A program made the translations under genes and the position numbers. From an uncultured Saprospiraceae bacterium (GTDB lineage: Bacteria > Bacteroidota > Bacteroidia > Chitinophagales > Saprospiraceae): DNA of 64,000 nucleotides. Positions 26,403-35,185 of this stretch are shown one piece after another; positions within the stretch are counted from its first letter, which is position 1; the number at the start of each line of letters is the position of its first letter. The notes under the pieces were generated by a model. It had not been told where the DNA came from. It saw nothing but the letters and a program-made list of their open reading frames with translations, and searched no databases. The stretch is taken from positions 62,001-126,000 of the forward strand of contig CALEYL010000062.1 of the NCBI GenBank assembly GCA_937926205.1. Direction: 5' to 3'.

Positions 26403-27431
26403 ATGGATAAACTACAACAGGATGACCCTAATGCCGCTTCCCGCAAGCGCGACCATATAGAACTGGCCTTTCAATCTCAGGTGAAGGTACAGGAAATTGA
26501 CCATCGGTTTAGTTACGAACCCCTGCTTTCTGCACATCCGCTTCCGGGAAGCCTGCCTACAGTTGATTTTCTTGGAAAAAATTTGCGGGCGCCGCTTTGG
26601 GTTTCCAGTATGACCGGTGGCACAGAATGGGCGCGCATCATCAACCACAACCTTGCCCGGGCCTGCCGCGAATTCGGCATGGGCATGGGCCTGGGTTCCT
26701 GCCGCTCACTCTTATCTGACGATCAATATCTGGATGATTTTAATGTACGCCCCATCATCGGCGAGGATTTACCGCTTTACGCCAACCTGGGTATTGCGCA
26801 GGTAGAACGATTGTTAGAACAACAGGCGCTGCACAAAGTGGAAGAACTGGTAGATAAGCTCAGTGCCGACGGTCTGATTATCCACATTAATCCCCTTCAG
26901 GAGTGGCTGCAACCCGAAGGCGACCGGTTCGCCCGGGCGCCTTTACACACAATCGCCGATTTTTTAGAAAAGAGCAATATCCCCGTGATTGTCAAAGAAG
27001 TTGGTCAGGGCATGGGGTACGAAAGTCTGAAAGCGCTGTTGCAGTTACCGGTTCAGGCGGTAGATTTTGCTGCGAGTGGCGGCACTAATTTTGCCCTGCT
27101 GGAATTGCTGAGAAGCAACGAGTTGAATCAGGAATCCTATGGACGTCTTGCTTATGTCGGCCATACAGCGGAAGAAATGACAGCACTAATCAATCAGATA
27201 GCAACAGAACTGGGTGATCGGATGCTTTGCCGCCAAATCATCATTTCGGGGGGCATACAAAGTTTTCTGGACGGCTACTATCTAAGGCAAAAACTGTCGC
27301 TGCCCAGTGTATACGGTCAGGCTTCCGGCTTTCTGAAACATGCCAAAGGCGACTATGCCGATCTGAAGGCTTATGTAGAGACACAGGTGCGTGGGTTGGA
27401 AGTAGCCCATGCTTTTTTGAAAGTAAAATAA
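26403..27431 (+). CDS. fni: Type 2 isopentenyl-diphosphate delta-isomerase (FMN/NADPH)
   Basis: A 342-residue flavoprotein that interconverts IPP and DMAPP. Motifs of the type 2 enzyme in order: RKRDHIELAF at the N-terminus, APLWVSSMTGGTEWARIIN, GMGMGLGSCRSLL, YANLGIAQ, the substrate/metal segment IIHINPLQEWLQPEGD (type 2 enzymes have HxNxxQExxQPEGxxxF), VIVKEVGQGM, and the flavin-phosphate region DFAASGGTNFA with IISGGIQ. The ATG at 26403 is used rather than a TTG six codons upstream. HMG-CoA reductase follows 41 nt later, which fits the mevalonate pathway. Confidence 0.96.
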   Translation: MDKLQQDDPNAASRKRDHIELAFQSQVKVQEIDHRFSYEPLLSAHPLPGSLPTVDFLGKNLRAPLWVSSMTGGTEWARIINHNLARACREFGMGMGLGSCRSLLSDDQYLDDFNVRPIIGEDLPLYANLGIAQVERLLEQQALHKVEELVDKLSADGLIIHINPLQEWLQPEGDRFARAPLHTIADFLEKSNIPVIVKEVGQGMGYESLKALLQLPVQAVDFAASGGTNFALLELLRSNELNQESYGRLAYVGHTAEEMTALINQIATELGDRMLCRQIIISGGIQSFLDGYYLRQKLSLPSVYGQASGFLKHAKGDYADLKAYVETQVRGLEVAHAFLKVK

Positions 27432-27472
27432 GTTGAATCAGTTGAAAGCTGATTCTTAATCGTTCGCATAAA

Positions 27473-28789
27473 ATGCAAAAAAACACCATCACAGGCTTCT
27501 CCAGACTTTCAAAACAGGAAAAAGCGAACTGGGCCGCACAGCATTTTTTTGAGCACCCTGAACAAGTTATCCGGGACTGGGCCAGTTTTTCCCATCCGGA
27601 CGAAGCCACACAGAAAATATTGGACGGTCTAAGTGAAAATACCCTGAGCAACTACCCCCTACCCTACGGAATTGCGCCAAATTTCCTCATAGATGGTAAA
27701 GCATATGCAATACCGATGGTCATTGAGGAAAGTTCTGTCGTTGCAGCAGCATCCAGTGCCGCTAAATTCTGGATGGACAGGGGCGGGTTCCACACAGAAA
27801 TACTGGATACCAAAAAACTGGGACAAGTGCATTTCAGTTGGTCGGGTGAAGTGCGCAAACTCTATCATGTATTCGACGATTTGCGCGCGCAATTGCTCGA
27901 AGAGGCTTCCCCGATTACAGCCAATATGGAAAAGCGGGGCGGCGGCATCCGCGACATCCGGCTGATGGACATGACCCATCTGGAAAGCGCTTATTTCCAG
28001 TTGATGGTGGCATTCGATACCTGTGATTCCATGGGCGCTAATTTCATCAATTCGGTGCTGGAATCTTTCGCCGATACCCTGCAACGTTTCGTACAGACCC
28101 ATCCCGATTTTTCAGAACAGGAAAAAGATCTGCGCATCATCATGGCCATCCTGTCCAACTATACTCCGGAATGCCTCGTGCGGGCCTGGGTTGAATGTCC
28201 GATTGCAGCCATGGACAATTGCGAAGGCATCGACCCTGCTGATTTTGCTGAAAAGTTTCACAAAGCTGTGCGCATTGCCCATATTGACCCCTATCGCGCC
28301 GCGACACACAACAAAGGCATATTCAACGGAATTGACGCAGTGGTACTGGCAACCGGCAATGATTTCCGCGCTATCGAAGCTTGTGGCCACGCGTTTGCAG
28401 CCCGCGACGGTCACTACCGCAGCCTGAGTGATTGCAGCATAGAACAGGGCATTTTTCGATTCTGGCTGGATATCCCGCTTGCCGTCGGCACCGTTGGCGG
28501 CCTGACAACCCTGCATCCGCTGGCACGACGATCTCTGGAACTTCTTGGAAATCCCGGCGCCACTGAACTGATGTCCATCATTGCTTCTGCCGGGTTGGCC
28601 CAGAACTTCGCAGCGCTACGCTCCCTCATCACAACCGGCATACAGAAAGGACACATGAAAATGCACCTGATGAACATCCTGAACCACCTTGGCGCTACCC
28701 CCGAAGCCATCAACAAAGCGGTGGATTATTTCAGCGACAAAGTGGTTTCATTCACGGCTGTACGTGAGTTTATTCAGCGGGAAGGTTGA
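27473..28789 (+). CDS. Hydroxymethylglutaryl-CoA reductase, class II
   Basis: A 438-residue class II (bacterial, 'degradative'-type) HMG-CoA reductase, here probably making mevalonate. Class II features: PLPYGIAPNFLIDGKAYAIP with the catalytic Glu in VIEESSVVAAAS (about residue 85), catalytic Lys in THNKGIFNG and Asp in LATGNDFRAIEACGHAFAAR, DIPLAVGTVGGLTTLHPLAR, and the flap His in IQKGHMKMHLMNIL. It follows the type 2 IPP isomerase. The remaining mevalonate genes are not in the window. Cofactor preference (NADH or NADPH) cannot be told from the sequence with confidence. Confidence 0.95.
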   Translation: MQKNTITGFSRLSKQEKANWAAQHFFEHPEQVIRDWASFSHPDEATQKILDGLSENTLSNYPLPYGIAPNFLIDGKAYAIPMVIEESSVVAAASSAAKFWMDRGGFHTEILDTKKLGQVHFSWSGEVRKLYHVFDDLRAQLLEEASPITANMEKRGGGIRDIRLMDMTHLESAYFQLMVAFDTCDSMGANFINSVLESFADTLQRFVQTHPDFSEQEKDLRIIMAILSNYTPECLVRAWVECPIAAMDNCEGIDPADFAEKFHKAVRIAHIDPYRAATHNKGIFNGIDAVVLATGNDFRAIEACGHAFAARDGHYRSLSDCSIEQGIFRFWLDIPLAVGTVGGLTTLHPLARRSLELLGNPGATELMSIIASAGLAQNFAALRSLITTGIQKGHMKMHLMNILNHLGATPEAINKAVDYFSDKVVSFTAVREFIQREG

Positions 28790-29029
28790 GTTTGGTTGAT
28801 TTGTTGATTTGTTTATTCGCTACTTGCCCATTTACCTATTTGCATCCAACAAACAGGTATTTCTACGTATTTTAAATTTATGGTATAAATGCGCTTGCCC
28901 GGGCCTGCAAAAAAAATTAACTTGCTGGAATAATGCCCATTGGACTTATTGTGAACATAGGGATCACGACTAGTCTGTCCCGGTTTATTGTTTCATCCCC
29001 CTCAACTGCAGGGTCAAAGCATTCTTTCC

Positions 29030-30763
29030 ATGGAAAATTTAAGGCTCGAAACCGCCATCATTGGCGGGGGCGTATCCGGCGCGTATAGCGCATGGCGACT
29101 TCAACAGGCATATGGTAAAACTGAAAAAATCGCTCTTTTCGAATACAGCAACCGAATTGGCGGGCGACTTTACACGGTTACCATGCCGGGGCTGCCCAAT
29201 GTAAAGGCAGAAGTTGGCGGCATGCGCTACATTCCCACCGAGCACAAAATGGTGGCCGGCCTGGTTACCCACCTTGGACTGGAAACCAAAGATTTTCCAA
29301 TGGGCGCCCCCGAGCCTGTGGGTTCCAATTGCAATCTTTTCTACCTGCGCGGCAAACACCTGCGGCTGCACGAACTGGCTGATCCTGAAAAAGTCCCTTA
29401 CAACCTGGCCTGGTCGGAACGCGGACTTGGCCCAACCAACCTGCAGGTTCAGGTGATGAATTACCTTTTCCCCAACATGCAGAACCTGAGCCTTTGCGAC
29501 CAGATGAAGATCAAGGTTTTTGGCAAAGAGCTTTGGAGATACGGATTCTGGGACCTGATGTTCCGGGTTTTGAGCAACGAAGGGTACCAGTTCATGAAAG
29601 ACGCTGGCGGTTACGACGCCAATGTGGCAAACGCCAACGCCGTTACCCAGTTGCCTGCCACCGAGTACAACGACAGCACCAAATTCCTGACTTTGAAGGA
29701 AGGCTACGACAAACTTCCCATCCAGATGGTTGAAGAATTCAACAACCTTTTCCCCGGTGTCGTACCCAATGGTCAGCGCGTTTATATGAACCACCGGTTG
29801 GCAGAAATTCTGCCCGGCGACGACAAAGAATACCGCTATAAACTTATTTTTGAACCAACCGAGACCACTGCCGGAAAAACACATAAAATCCATAAAGCAC
29901 ACAAGATTACGGTTTACGCCAAAAAAATCATTCTGGCAATGCCGCGCCGCTCGCTCGAACTGATCAAGGGCGCTTTTTTTGAAGACAAATGGCTGAAAGC
30001 CAACCTGAAATCGGTACTCATTCAATCGGCATTCAAGCTGTTTCTGGCCTACGAACGCCCCTGGTGGCGCACGCTGGGTCTGGTGGCCGGCCGTTCGGTA
30101 ACCGATTTACCCATCCGTCAGGCGTATTATTTTGGCACAGAAAACGAACAGGAAGGGGGGAAACCGTGGCTCAACTCGCTCCTGATGGCCTCCTATAACG
30201 ACATCAGTACCGTACCATTCTGGAAAGGACTGGAAGCGGGTGAACCTTTTAAAGGATACCGCCCCTCCTGTATCGAACCCGATGTTCAGGAAATGGTACA
30301 ACCCATGGAGTTCATGCCAACCGAAGAAATGGTTTTTGTGGCCAACAAACAACTGGCTGAAGTGCATGCCCAACAGGAAATACCGGAGCCGTATTCTGCC
30401 GTTTACCACGATTGGAGCGGCGATCCTTACGGTGGGGGCTGGCACGAATGGAAAGCCAACTACCGGCTCGACGAAATCATGTGGAAGATGCTGAAACCGG
30501 TTGACGGAGACAATATTTTTATCGTGGGAGAAGCTTACTCCATTGGCCAGGGCTGGGTAGAAGGCGCTTTGGATACGGCTGAAACCATGCTGGAAGAATA
30601 TTTCAAATTGCCGCGTCCTAAATGGCTCGACCCGAATTATGCGCTGATGCCAGTCCCCAAAGGTGGCTGCGGCGCCCTTGAAGGTTGTATTCTGGCCACT
30701 GAAATGGACGCAACGCTGGATTCCATGACACCAAATTGCCTGCAACAAATTCAGGAAGGCTAA
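29030..30763 (+). CDS. FAD-dependent L-amino acid/amine oxidase-like protein
   Basis: A 577-residue flavin amine-oxidase fold. The dinucleotide motif is AIIGGGVSGAYSAWRL (residues 9-24), followed by FEYSNRIGGRL and GGMRYIPTEH; the C-terminal FAD segment is FIVGEAYSIGQGWVEGALDT. DWSGDPYGGGWHEWK near residue 470 resembles bacterial L-amino acid oxidases more than monoamine oxidases. A ~50-residue tail with three Cys (GGCGALEGC, NCLQQIQEG) follows the FAD domain and is unusual. A 2-oxoacid decarboxylase follows, suggesting the amino acid is first deaminated to a 2-oxoacid. ATG at 29030 chosen over a TTG 14 codons upstream. Confidence 0.82.
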   Translation: MENLRLETAIIGGGVSGAYSAWRLQQAYGKTEKIALFEYSNRIGGRLYTVTMPGLPNVKAEVGGMRYIPTEHKMVAGLVTHLGLETKDFPMGAPEPVGSNCNLFYLRGKHLRLHELADPEKVPYNLAWSERGLGPTNLQVQVMNYLFPNMQNLSLCDQMKIKVFGKELWRYGFWDLMFRVLSNEGYQFMKDAGGYDANVANANAVTQLPATEYNDSTKFLTLKEGYDKLPIQMVEEFNNLFPGVVPNGQRVYMNHRLAEILPGDDKEYRYKLIFEPTETTAGKTHKIHKAHKITVYAKKIILAMPRRSLELIKGAFFEDKWLKANLKSVLIQSAFKLFLAYERPWWRTLGLVAGRSVTDLPIRQAYYFGTENEQEGGKPWLNSLLMASYNDISTVPFWKGLEAGEPFKGYRPSCIEPDVQEMVQPMEFMPTEEMVFVANKQLAEVHAQQEIPEPYSAVYHDWSGDPYGGGWHEWKANYRLDEIMWKMLKPVDGDNIFIVGEAYSIGQGWVEGALDTAETMLEEYFKLPRPKWLDPNYALMPVPKGGCGALEGCILATEMDATLDSMTPNCLQQIQEG

Positions 30764-30764
30764 A

Positions 30765-30874
30765 GATTCGGATCATACTACTGGACATTTTTGCACGATG
30801 AAGAGCTAACCGGTTTTAAAAACCTGTTAGTTCTAAAACCCCGAAATGAAAATGTCCGGTAGTGTGGATTCGGA
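30765..30874. mobile_element. MITE-like palindromic element with 8-bp direct repeats
   Basis: A 94-bp element (30773-30866) is flanked by identical 8-bp direct repeats (GATTCGGA at 30765-30772 and 30867-30874). Its ends form ~18-bp inverted repeats with two mismatches, and an inner near-perfect 16-bp hairpin spans 30802-30834. It encodes nothing. The structure fits a non-autonomous transposable element, though a REP-type or mRNA-stabilising palindrome is an alternative. Confidence 0.6.
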
Positions 30875-30891
30875 CACCAAAACCTATCAAC

Positions 30892-32583
30892 ATGCCAACA
30901 ACTTCATCAAATTATACCGTTTCGAACTATATCCTCGATCGCCTGAAATCACTGGGCCTGGAACATTTCTTTGCCGTGCCCGGCGACTATGCTTCTACTT
31001 TTTTGCTCACACTTGACGATTACGAGGGCATTACACGCATTCCAAACATCAATGAACTGGGCGTGGGTTATGCCACTGACGGATATGGCCGTTTTAAAGG
31101 TATAGCAGCCTGCAGCGTCCAATACGGGGTTGGAACGTTCTGTGTGCTGAACGGCTTTGCCGGCGGCTTTGTCGAACGCACGCCAATGGTGCTGATTGCG
31201 CCAAGCCCCAGCACCAAAGACCGCCATCTCACACGCACCGAAGGCATACTTTTCCACCACAGCACCGGAAAGTTCAGTGCCGATCAGATGGTGATGGAAA
31301 ATGTGACGGTAGCTGCAGAAATCATCTACGATGCCACAACGGCGCCAGCGCAAATAGACAGGGCTCTCGTCGCCATGCTTGCGCACAGCAGGCCTGTTTA
31401 CATCGAAGTTTTGCAGGATATTTTCGGAGCAACCTGCGCTGAGCCCATTGGTGAGTTGAAAGCGCCGCCTAAGGTTAGCGAAGCGCCGAGCCTCGAAGCC
31501 GCTGTTAATTCAGCGTGGTCTAGGATTCAAAAAGCCAAATTACCGGTTTTTTGGGCGGGTGTGGAAATCCAGCGCTTTGGGCTGCAGAGCCTTTTTCAAC
31601 AGCTCGTAGACGCCAGTGGCATGTTCTTTTCGACCACCAGCTTAGGAAAAACAGTCCTCGATGAAAATCAGCCTGCTTTTATCGGCACATACGCCGGGCC
31701 TGCTTCACCTGCACTTACGAACAAAATCATGGAAGTATGCGATTGTCCGATTGCGCTGGGTACAGTTATTACGGATGATTATTTAGACATTATGGCAGCG
31801 GAATACGGTGCCATGATTGAGGTGACGGATGAAGAAGCGCGCGTTGGGTACGAAAATTACAAACGGGTGATGATGCAGGATTTTATGCAGGGGCTATTGG
31901 AAAAATTTGAAAGCGATCCGCGGTTCCCGCGCAAATACCGCAAACCAAACCATGCCCCGGAAAAGAAGCCTGTCATTGCGCCAGGTGATTCGCTTACCTA
32001 CCTGTTATTTTACCATGAGTTGAGCCGATGGCTGATTGCAGGCAAACAAATCGAAAAGGCAAAACTGATTTTGGGAGAGAGCACCAGCCTCTATGTTTTC
32101 GGCAACCTGTTTGGCATGCCACAGGATTCATTTGTCGCTCAGGCAGCCTGGGGTTCGCTGGGCCACGAAACGGGCTGTGCGCTTGGCGTGGAACTGGCCA
32201 CCGGAAAAAGGCCGGTTGTCGTTGCCGGAGACGGCGGATTCATGATGATTTGCCAGGAAATATCCAGTCTGGTGCAGCAAAAATCCAATGCCATTGTATT
32301 TGTCATGTCTAACGGCGGCTACGCCATTGAGCAGGCCTTTGTTGACATCAAAGCTTTTACGCCAGAAGGCAGCTACGCGCCGTTCGACCTGCTCCCCGAA
32401 TGGGATTATGTCGCGCTGGCGAAAGCGTTTGGGGCCAAAGGATACGTGGTGGAAACGGTGGGGCAATTGCGAAAACTGCTTGCACAACTGGAAAAGCCGG
32501 ATGGCGTGCCCTCGTTGGTACAGGTCAAAATTCCATTGAAAGACATTCCGCCTCAACTATACCGATTGGCTACAATCCCTTAA
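30892..32583 (+). CDS. Thiamine-diphosphate 2-oxoacid decarboxylase (indolepyruvate/phenylpyruvate decarboxylase-like)
   Basis: A 563-residue ThDP enzyme of the pyruvate/indolepyruvate decarboxylase group. The catalytic Glu55 lies in NINELGVGYATDGYGR; the His-His pair of decarboxylases is His122-His123 (LFHHSTGKFS), which acetolactate synthases lack; and the ThDP/Mg motif is VVAGDGGFMMICQEISSLVQ ending in MSNGGYAIEQ. The product is an aldehyde plus CO2. The preceding oxidase could supply its 2-oxoacid. The ATG at 30892 lies 17 nt after the MITE-like element. Exact substrate is uncertain; the family includes pyruvate, indolepyruvate and branched-chain oxoacid enzymes. Confidence 0.86.
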   Translation: MPTTSSNYTVSNYILDRLKSLGLEHFFAVPGDYASTFLLTLDDYEGITRIPNINELGVGYATDGYGRFKGIAACSVQYGVGTFCVLNGFAGGFVERTPMVLIAPSPSTKDRHLTRTEGILFHHSTGKFSADQMVMENVTVAAEIIYDATTAPAQIDRALVAMLAHSRPVYIEVLQDIFGATCAEPIGELKAPPKVSEAPSLEAAVNSAWSRIQKAKLPVFWAGVEIQRFGLQSLFQQLVDASGMFFSTTSLGKTVLDENQPAFIGTYAGPASPALTNKIMEVCDCPIALGTVITDDYLDIMAAEYGAMIEVTDEEARVGYENYKRVMMQDFMQGLLEKFESDPRFPRKYRKPNHAPEKKPVIAPGDSLTYLLFYHELSRWLIAGKQIEKAKLILGESTSLYVFGNLFGMPQDSFVAQAAWGSLGHETGCALGVELATGKRPVVVAGDGGFMMICQEISSLVQQKSNAIVFVMSNGGYAIEQAFVDIKAFTPEGSYAPFDLLPEWDYVALAKAFGAKGYVVETVGQLRKLLAQLEKPDGVPSLVQVKIPLKDIPPQLYRLATIP

Positions 32584-32643
32584 CCCCCTCTGAAGTCTGA
32601 TATTAAAGGGCTTTCTAAGACCTCAAAAACCTGCGGCAGGGCA

Positions 32644-32674
32644 GTGAGGGTGTCACTTCAAGTGACGCCCTCAC
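32644..32674. terminator. Strong hairpin between convergent genes
   Basis: Arms 32644-32658 and 32660-32674 pair with one G-T mismatch, effectively a 13-bp stem with a TTCAA loop. It lies in the 166-bp gap between convergent genes. No T run follows, so bidirectional termination is inferred from placement. Confidence 0.5.
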
Positions 32675-32749
32675 TTACCGCTTGCAGCTATCGGACTCCC
32701 TGCCTGCCTGCACTCCGTAAGGCAGCCGGCCAACAGGTAAAGACAGATA

Positions 32750-34651
32750 CTAATTGCCCTCTAACAACCCGTCCGGGGCTGCCGACTGAATGCCTCCGAT
32801 CGAAAACGGGAGGTTAAAGCCAATAAAAGAATACGGGGTGTCCAATCCGAAATTCCAACCCCAGCCTGCACTGAGCAAATCCCGAAATCCGGTTAACATA
32901 ATTCCGGCGCCAAATTCAGGGGTGCCATCGAGGTTGAAATCGGGTGACGAAAAGCCCAGACCTGCGCCAAAAGCGACGAAATCATTGTAAAACTTGCTTT
33001 TCCGACTGCCCCATTTCATGAAAATGCCATAGGTTGGGCTGAATTGGTATTGGTTCTGCAAGGCAACAGCCGGTGTAGATGCCCGGTTATATGGGTTTGC
33101 AAGAATAACCGAACCACTCATTTTCACGTGAATAGCTACCCGCGACATGGTAACATACCGACGCAACAAGATTTTTTGTTCATAATTGCGATTGCCTTCT
33201 TTTATGCCCCGCTCCAGTACGGCTTTGATCAAAATTTCATCGCCTGGCTTGCGTTCGCCGATGTATTTCAGTTCAATCAGCCCAGTCGGCGGAACCTTTC
33301 CAACACTGAACCGGGTCACCTGTTCTGAAAAATTCTCGTTTTCAAGATAACCTTTCCTGAAAGGATCCAGCATATTGCGGATGTCGTTAAACAGCGCTTT
33401 GATCGCTTTGATGTCTTCTTCCAGCGATTGAACATAGCTGTCATAAGCATCCAGAACGATAATCAGATCAGGCGCCCCCGGCACTTCGCCATTATCGCGA
33501 AGAGAAGTTGGAGACTTCTCGTATAAGCTTACATCTGTTTTAAACCGGGTATAGGCATCGGTTACCAGATTCGAAAATTTATCAAAAGTCTGATCAAAGT
33601 TTTCGCTGCTCAACAGTCCTTGCGGGAAATTGCCGGCGAATTGCTGATAAACCTCCGTTACCAAAGTATAAGATTGCTCCACCCTGCTCAAATTCAAATC
33701 GTTGTCAAGCAATACGCGGGCTGCTGGTTTGGTGATGTTAGACCTGTTCAGCTCGACCATTTTTGCCTGATAAACCGTTTTGAGTTTCACCCGGGAAGTA
33801 TCAGAAGGAAACAGGTTGTCGACACGCGCTTTGACCAGCCGCTTAAATGCATAGGTAATGCCGGCGCTATTGGTTTGTATGCTGTCATTCAGCAGCTCGG
33901 TCACGTTGAGTTCTTTCCGCTCTTCTTCTGGTATGGGAGCGCTGAAACGAGAAATTTCACTATAAGCATCGGGGGCAATTTCATCAAAATTTTCAACGTG
34001 TATCGGGCGACCGCCGCTTTTGTTTTTAATAAAAGCCCCAAGTCTGAAATAGACCTGAAGCGTCGAATCGGCCTTGCCGTTTCCGCTATACTTTGCCATC
34101 AGCTGATCCCGGAGTCGCTGTGCTTTTTCAGCCAGAAAGTTGATGACAAAAACAATATAAGGCCCGTCGAACGAGCTGAATTGTTTCTCCATTGCCGGGC
34201 TCGTCAACTCTGTATAAAGCTTGTCATCAAGCCTGTTTTCGATGCCATCAAGGATGAAATCTGATTGAGAGGCCAATTCTTTGTAATCTTCAAGCGTGGG
34301 CGTGACATCATCAGAAAATTTTTCGCTGATGAGCTTTAGAATTTCGTTCTGATTGCGAAGCAATTCATTAAATTGCTTCAGTTTCTTCAGTCGGCTGTCT
34401 GCCCCTGAAACACCCTGAAACCGGAACATCTCATCTTCCAATGCAACCGGATCTATTTTGATGTGGAGGATACTGTTGATGTCTACGATGGCAGGGCCGG
34501 AAGCAGGCAATGTATCAAAATATTTTCCGCTGGTACTTTCTTCCATCAGAACAATCATCTTCGAGGAAGGTGTAAACTGCGCCTGGCAGGGAATCCGGGC
34601 CGCAAGGACGAGAAGCGTCACAAAAGCAGCAATTAACTTAATATTTTTCAT
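32750..34651 (-). CDS. Unrecognised exported protein with coiled-coil body and beta-rich C-terminus
   Basis: A 633-residue protein I do not recognise. Signal peptide MKNIKLIAAFVTLLVLAARI then PCQAQ. Residues ~80-450 are largely helical and charged (LKKLKQFNELLRNQNEILKL). From about 520 the sequence becomes beta-barrel-like (YQFSPTYGIFMKWGSRKSKF, FVAFGAGLGFSSPDFNLDGT, PEFGAGIMLTGFRDLLSAGW, YSFIGFNLPFSIGG), suggesting a C-terminal outer-membrane segment. Its ATG overlaps the stop of the upstream 159-aa gene (ATGA), so the two are translationally coupled and probably work together. Confidence 0.85.
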   Translation of the reverse strand: MKNIKLIAAFVTLLVLAARIPCQAQFTPSSKMIVLMEESTSGKYFDTLPASGPAIVDINSILHIKIDPVALEDEMFRFQGVSGADSRLKKLKQFNELLRNQNEILKLISEKFSDDVTPTLEDYKELASQSDFILDGIENRLDDKLYTELTSPAMEKQFSSFDGPYIVFVINFLAEKAQRLRDQLMAKYSGNGKADSTLQVYFRLGAFIKNKSGGRPIHVENFDEIAPDAYSEISRFSAPIPEEERKELNVTELLNDSIQTNSAGITYAFKRLVKARVDNLFPSDTSRVKLKTVYQAKMVELNRSNITKPAARVLLDNDLNLSRVEQSYTLVTEVYQQFAGNFPQGLLSSENFDQTFDKFSNLVTDAYTRFKTDVSLYEKSPTSLRDNGEVPGAPDLIIVLDAYDSYVQSLEEDIKAIKALFNDIRNMLDPFRKGYLENENFSEQVTRFSVGKVPPTGLIELKYIGERKPGDEILIKAVLERGIKEGNRNYEQKILLRRYVTMSRVAIHVKMSGSVILANPYNRASTPAVALQNQYQFSPTYGIFMKWGSRKSKFYNDFVAFGAGLGFSSPDFNLDGTPEFGAGIMLTGFRDLLSAGWGWNFGLDTPYSFIGFNLPFSIGGIQSAAPDGLLEGN

Positions 34652-35127
34652 GTTCCGGGGGTGGTTGCAGGGATGAGAGCAATAGCGGCATTAAAAGCCC
34701 GTTGCATTTGAAAAGTGCTGAGTGATTTTCTTTTATCTTTCGGCTCAGGCGAAAGCGCAGGGTCTACAAAAATCAGATAAGCCGCTTTTCCAGATGCCAT
34801 AGACAAGGCCCGAATGTTATCGTGGCTGTATTCTTTATCGGGAAAACCAGCAGCTATGGCCGCATCAATCACAGGTTGTATGGCAGCACGAATGGCCACA
34901 TCTTTGATCCACAAGACCCGCTGCGTAGGAGGAGCGCCGGCCTGAGTACAAAGCATATTTGCATTGGTCAGGAGATCTTTTGCATTTGGGAAAGTTCCGA
35001 GGATGATCAAAGGCAAATACTGGCTGATGTAAATTTTTAAATCTTCAACCGCTGTATCCGCTCCATCCAGGTTGTTGACCCGGGTCAATTCAGGGAAATG
35101 CAAAGGAAATGACTTCGTATCAGCCAT
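34648..35127 (-). CDS. Unrecognised 159-aa cytoplasmic protein coupled to the exported protein
   Basis: A 159-residue soluble protein without signal peptide (MADTKSFPLHFPELTRVNNL...). It has a central helix-strand pattern (DLKIYISQYLPLIILGTF, NAKDLLTNANMLCTQAGAPP, IQPVIDAAIAAGFPDKEY) and a Lys-rich segment before the end (KDKRKSLSTFQMQRAFNAAI). No family recognised. It overlaps the next gene by 4 bp (ATGA). A methyltransferase gene diverges 58 nt away. Confidence 0.8.
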   Translation of the reverse strand: MADTKSFPLHFPELTRVNNLDGADTAVEDLKIYISQYLPLIILGTFPNAKDLLTNANMLCTQAGAPPTQRVLWIKDVAIRAAIQPVIDAAIAAGFPDKEYSHDNIRALSMASGKAAYLIFVDPALSPEPKDKRKSLSTFQMQRAFNAAIALIPATTPGT

Positions 35128-35185
35128 AAGTAATGGGTTTTAGTATATGAAAATGATTCGTGAAGATAACAAAACAGACATATTC

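Noticed and set aside
28790..29029. A possible regulatory RNA before the oxidase gene
   Set aside because: The gap holds only a GCCCGGGC palindrome and an A run, without a convincing stem-loop, promoter or riboswitch core.
29039..30025. A 328-codon minus-strand frame opposite the oxidase
   Set aside because: The oxidase has clear FAD motifs over the same bases; the antisense frame shows none.
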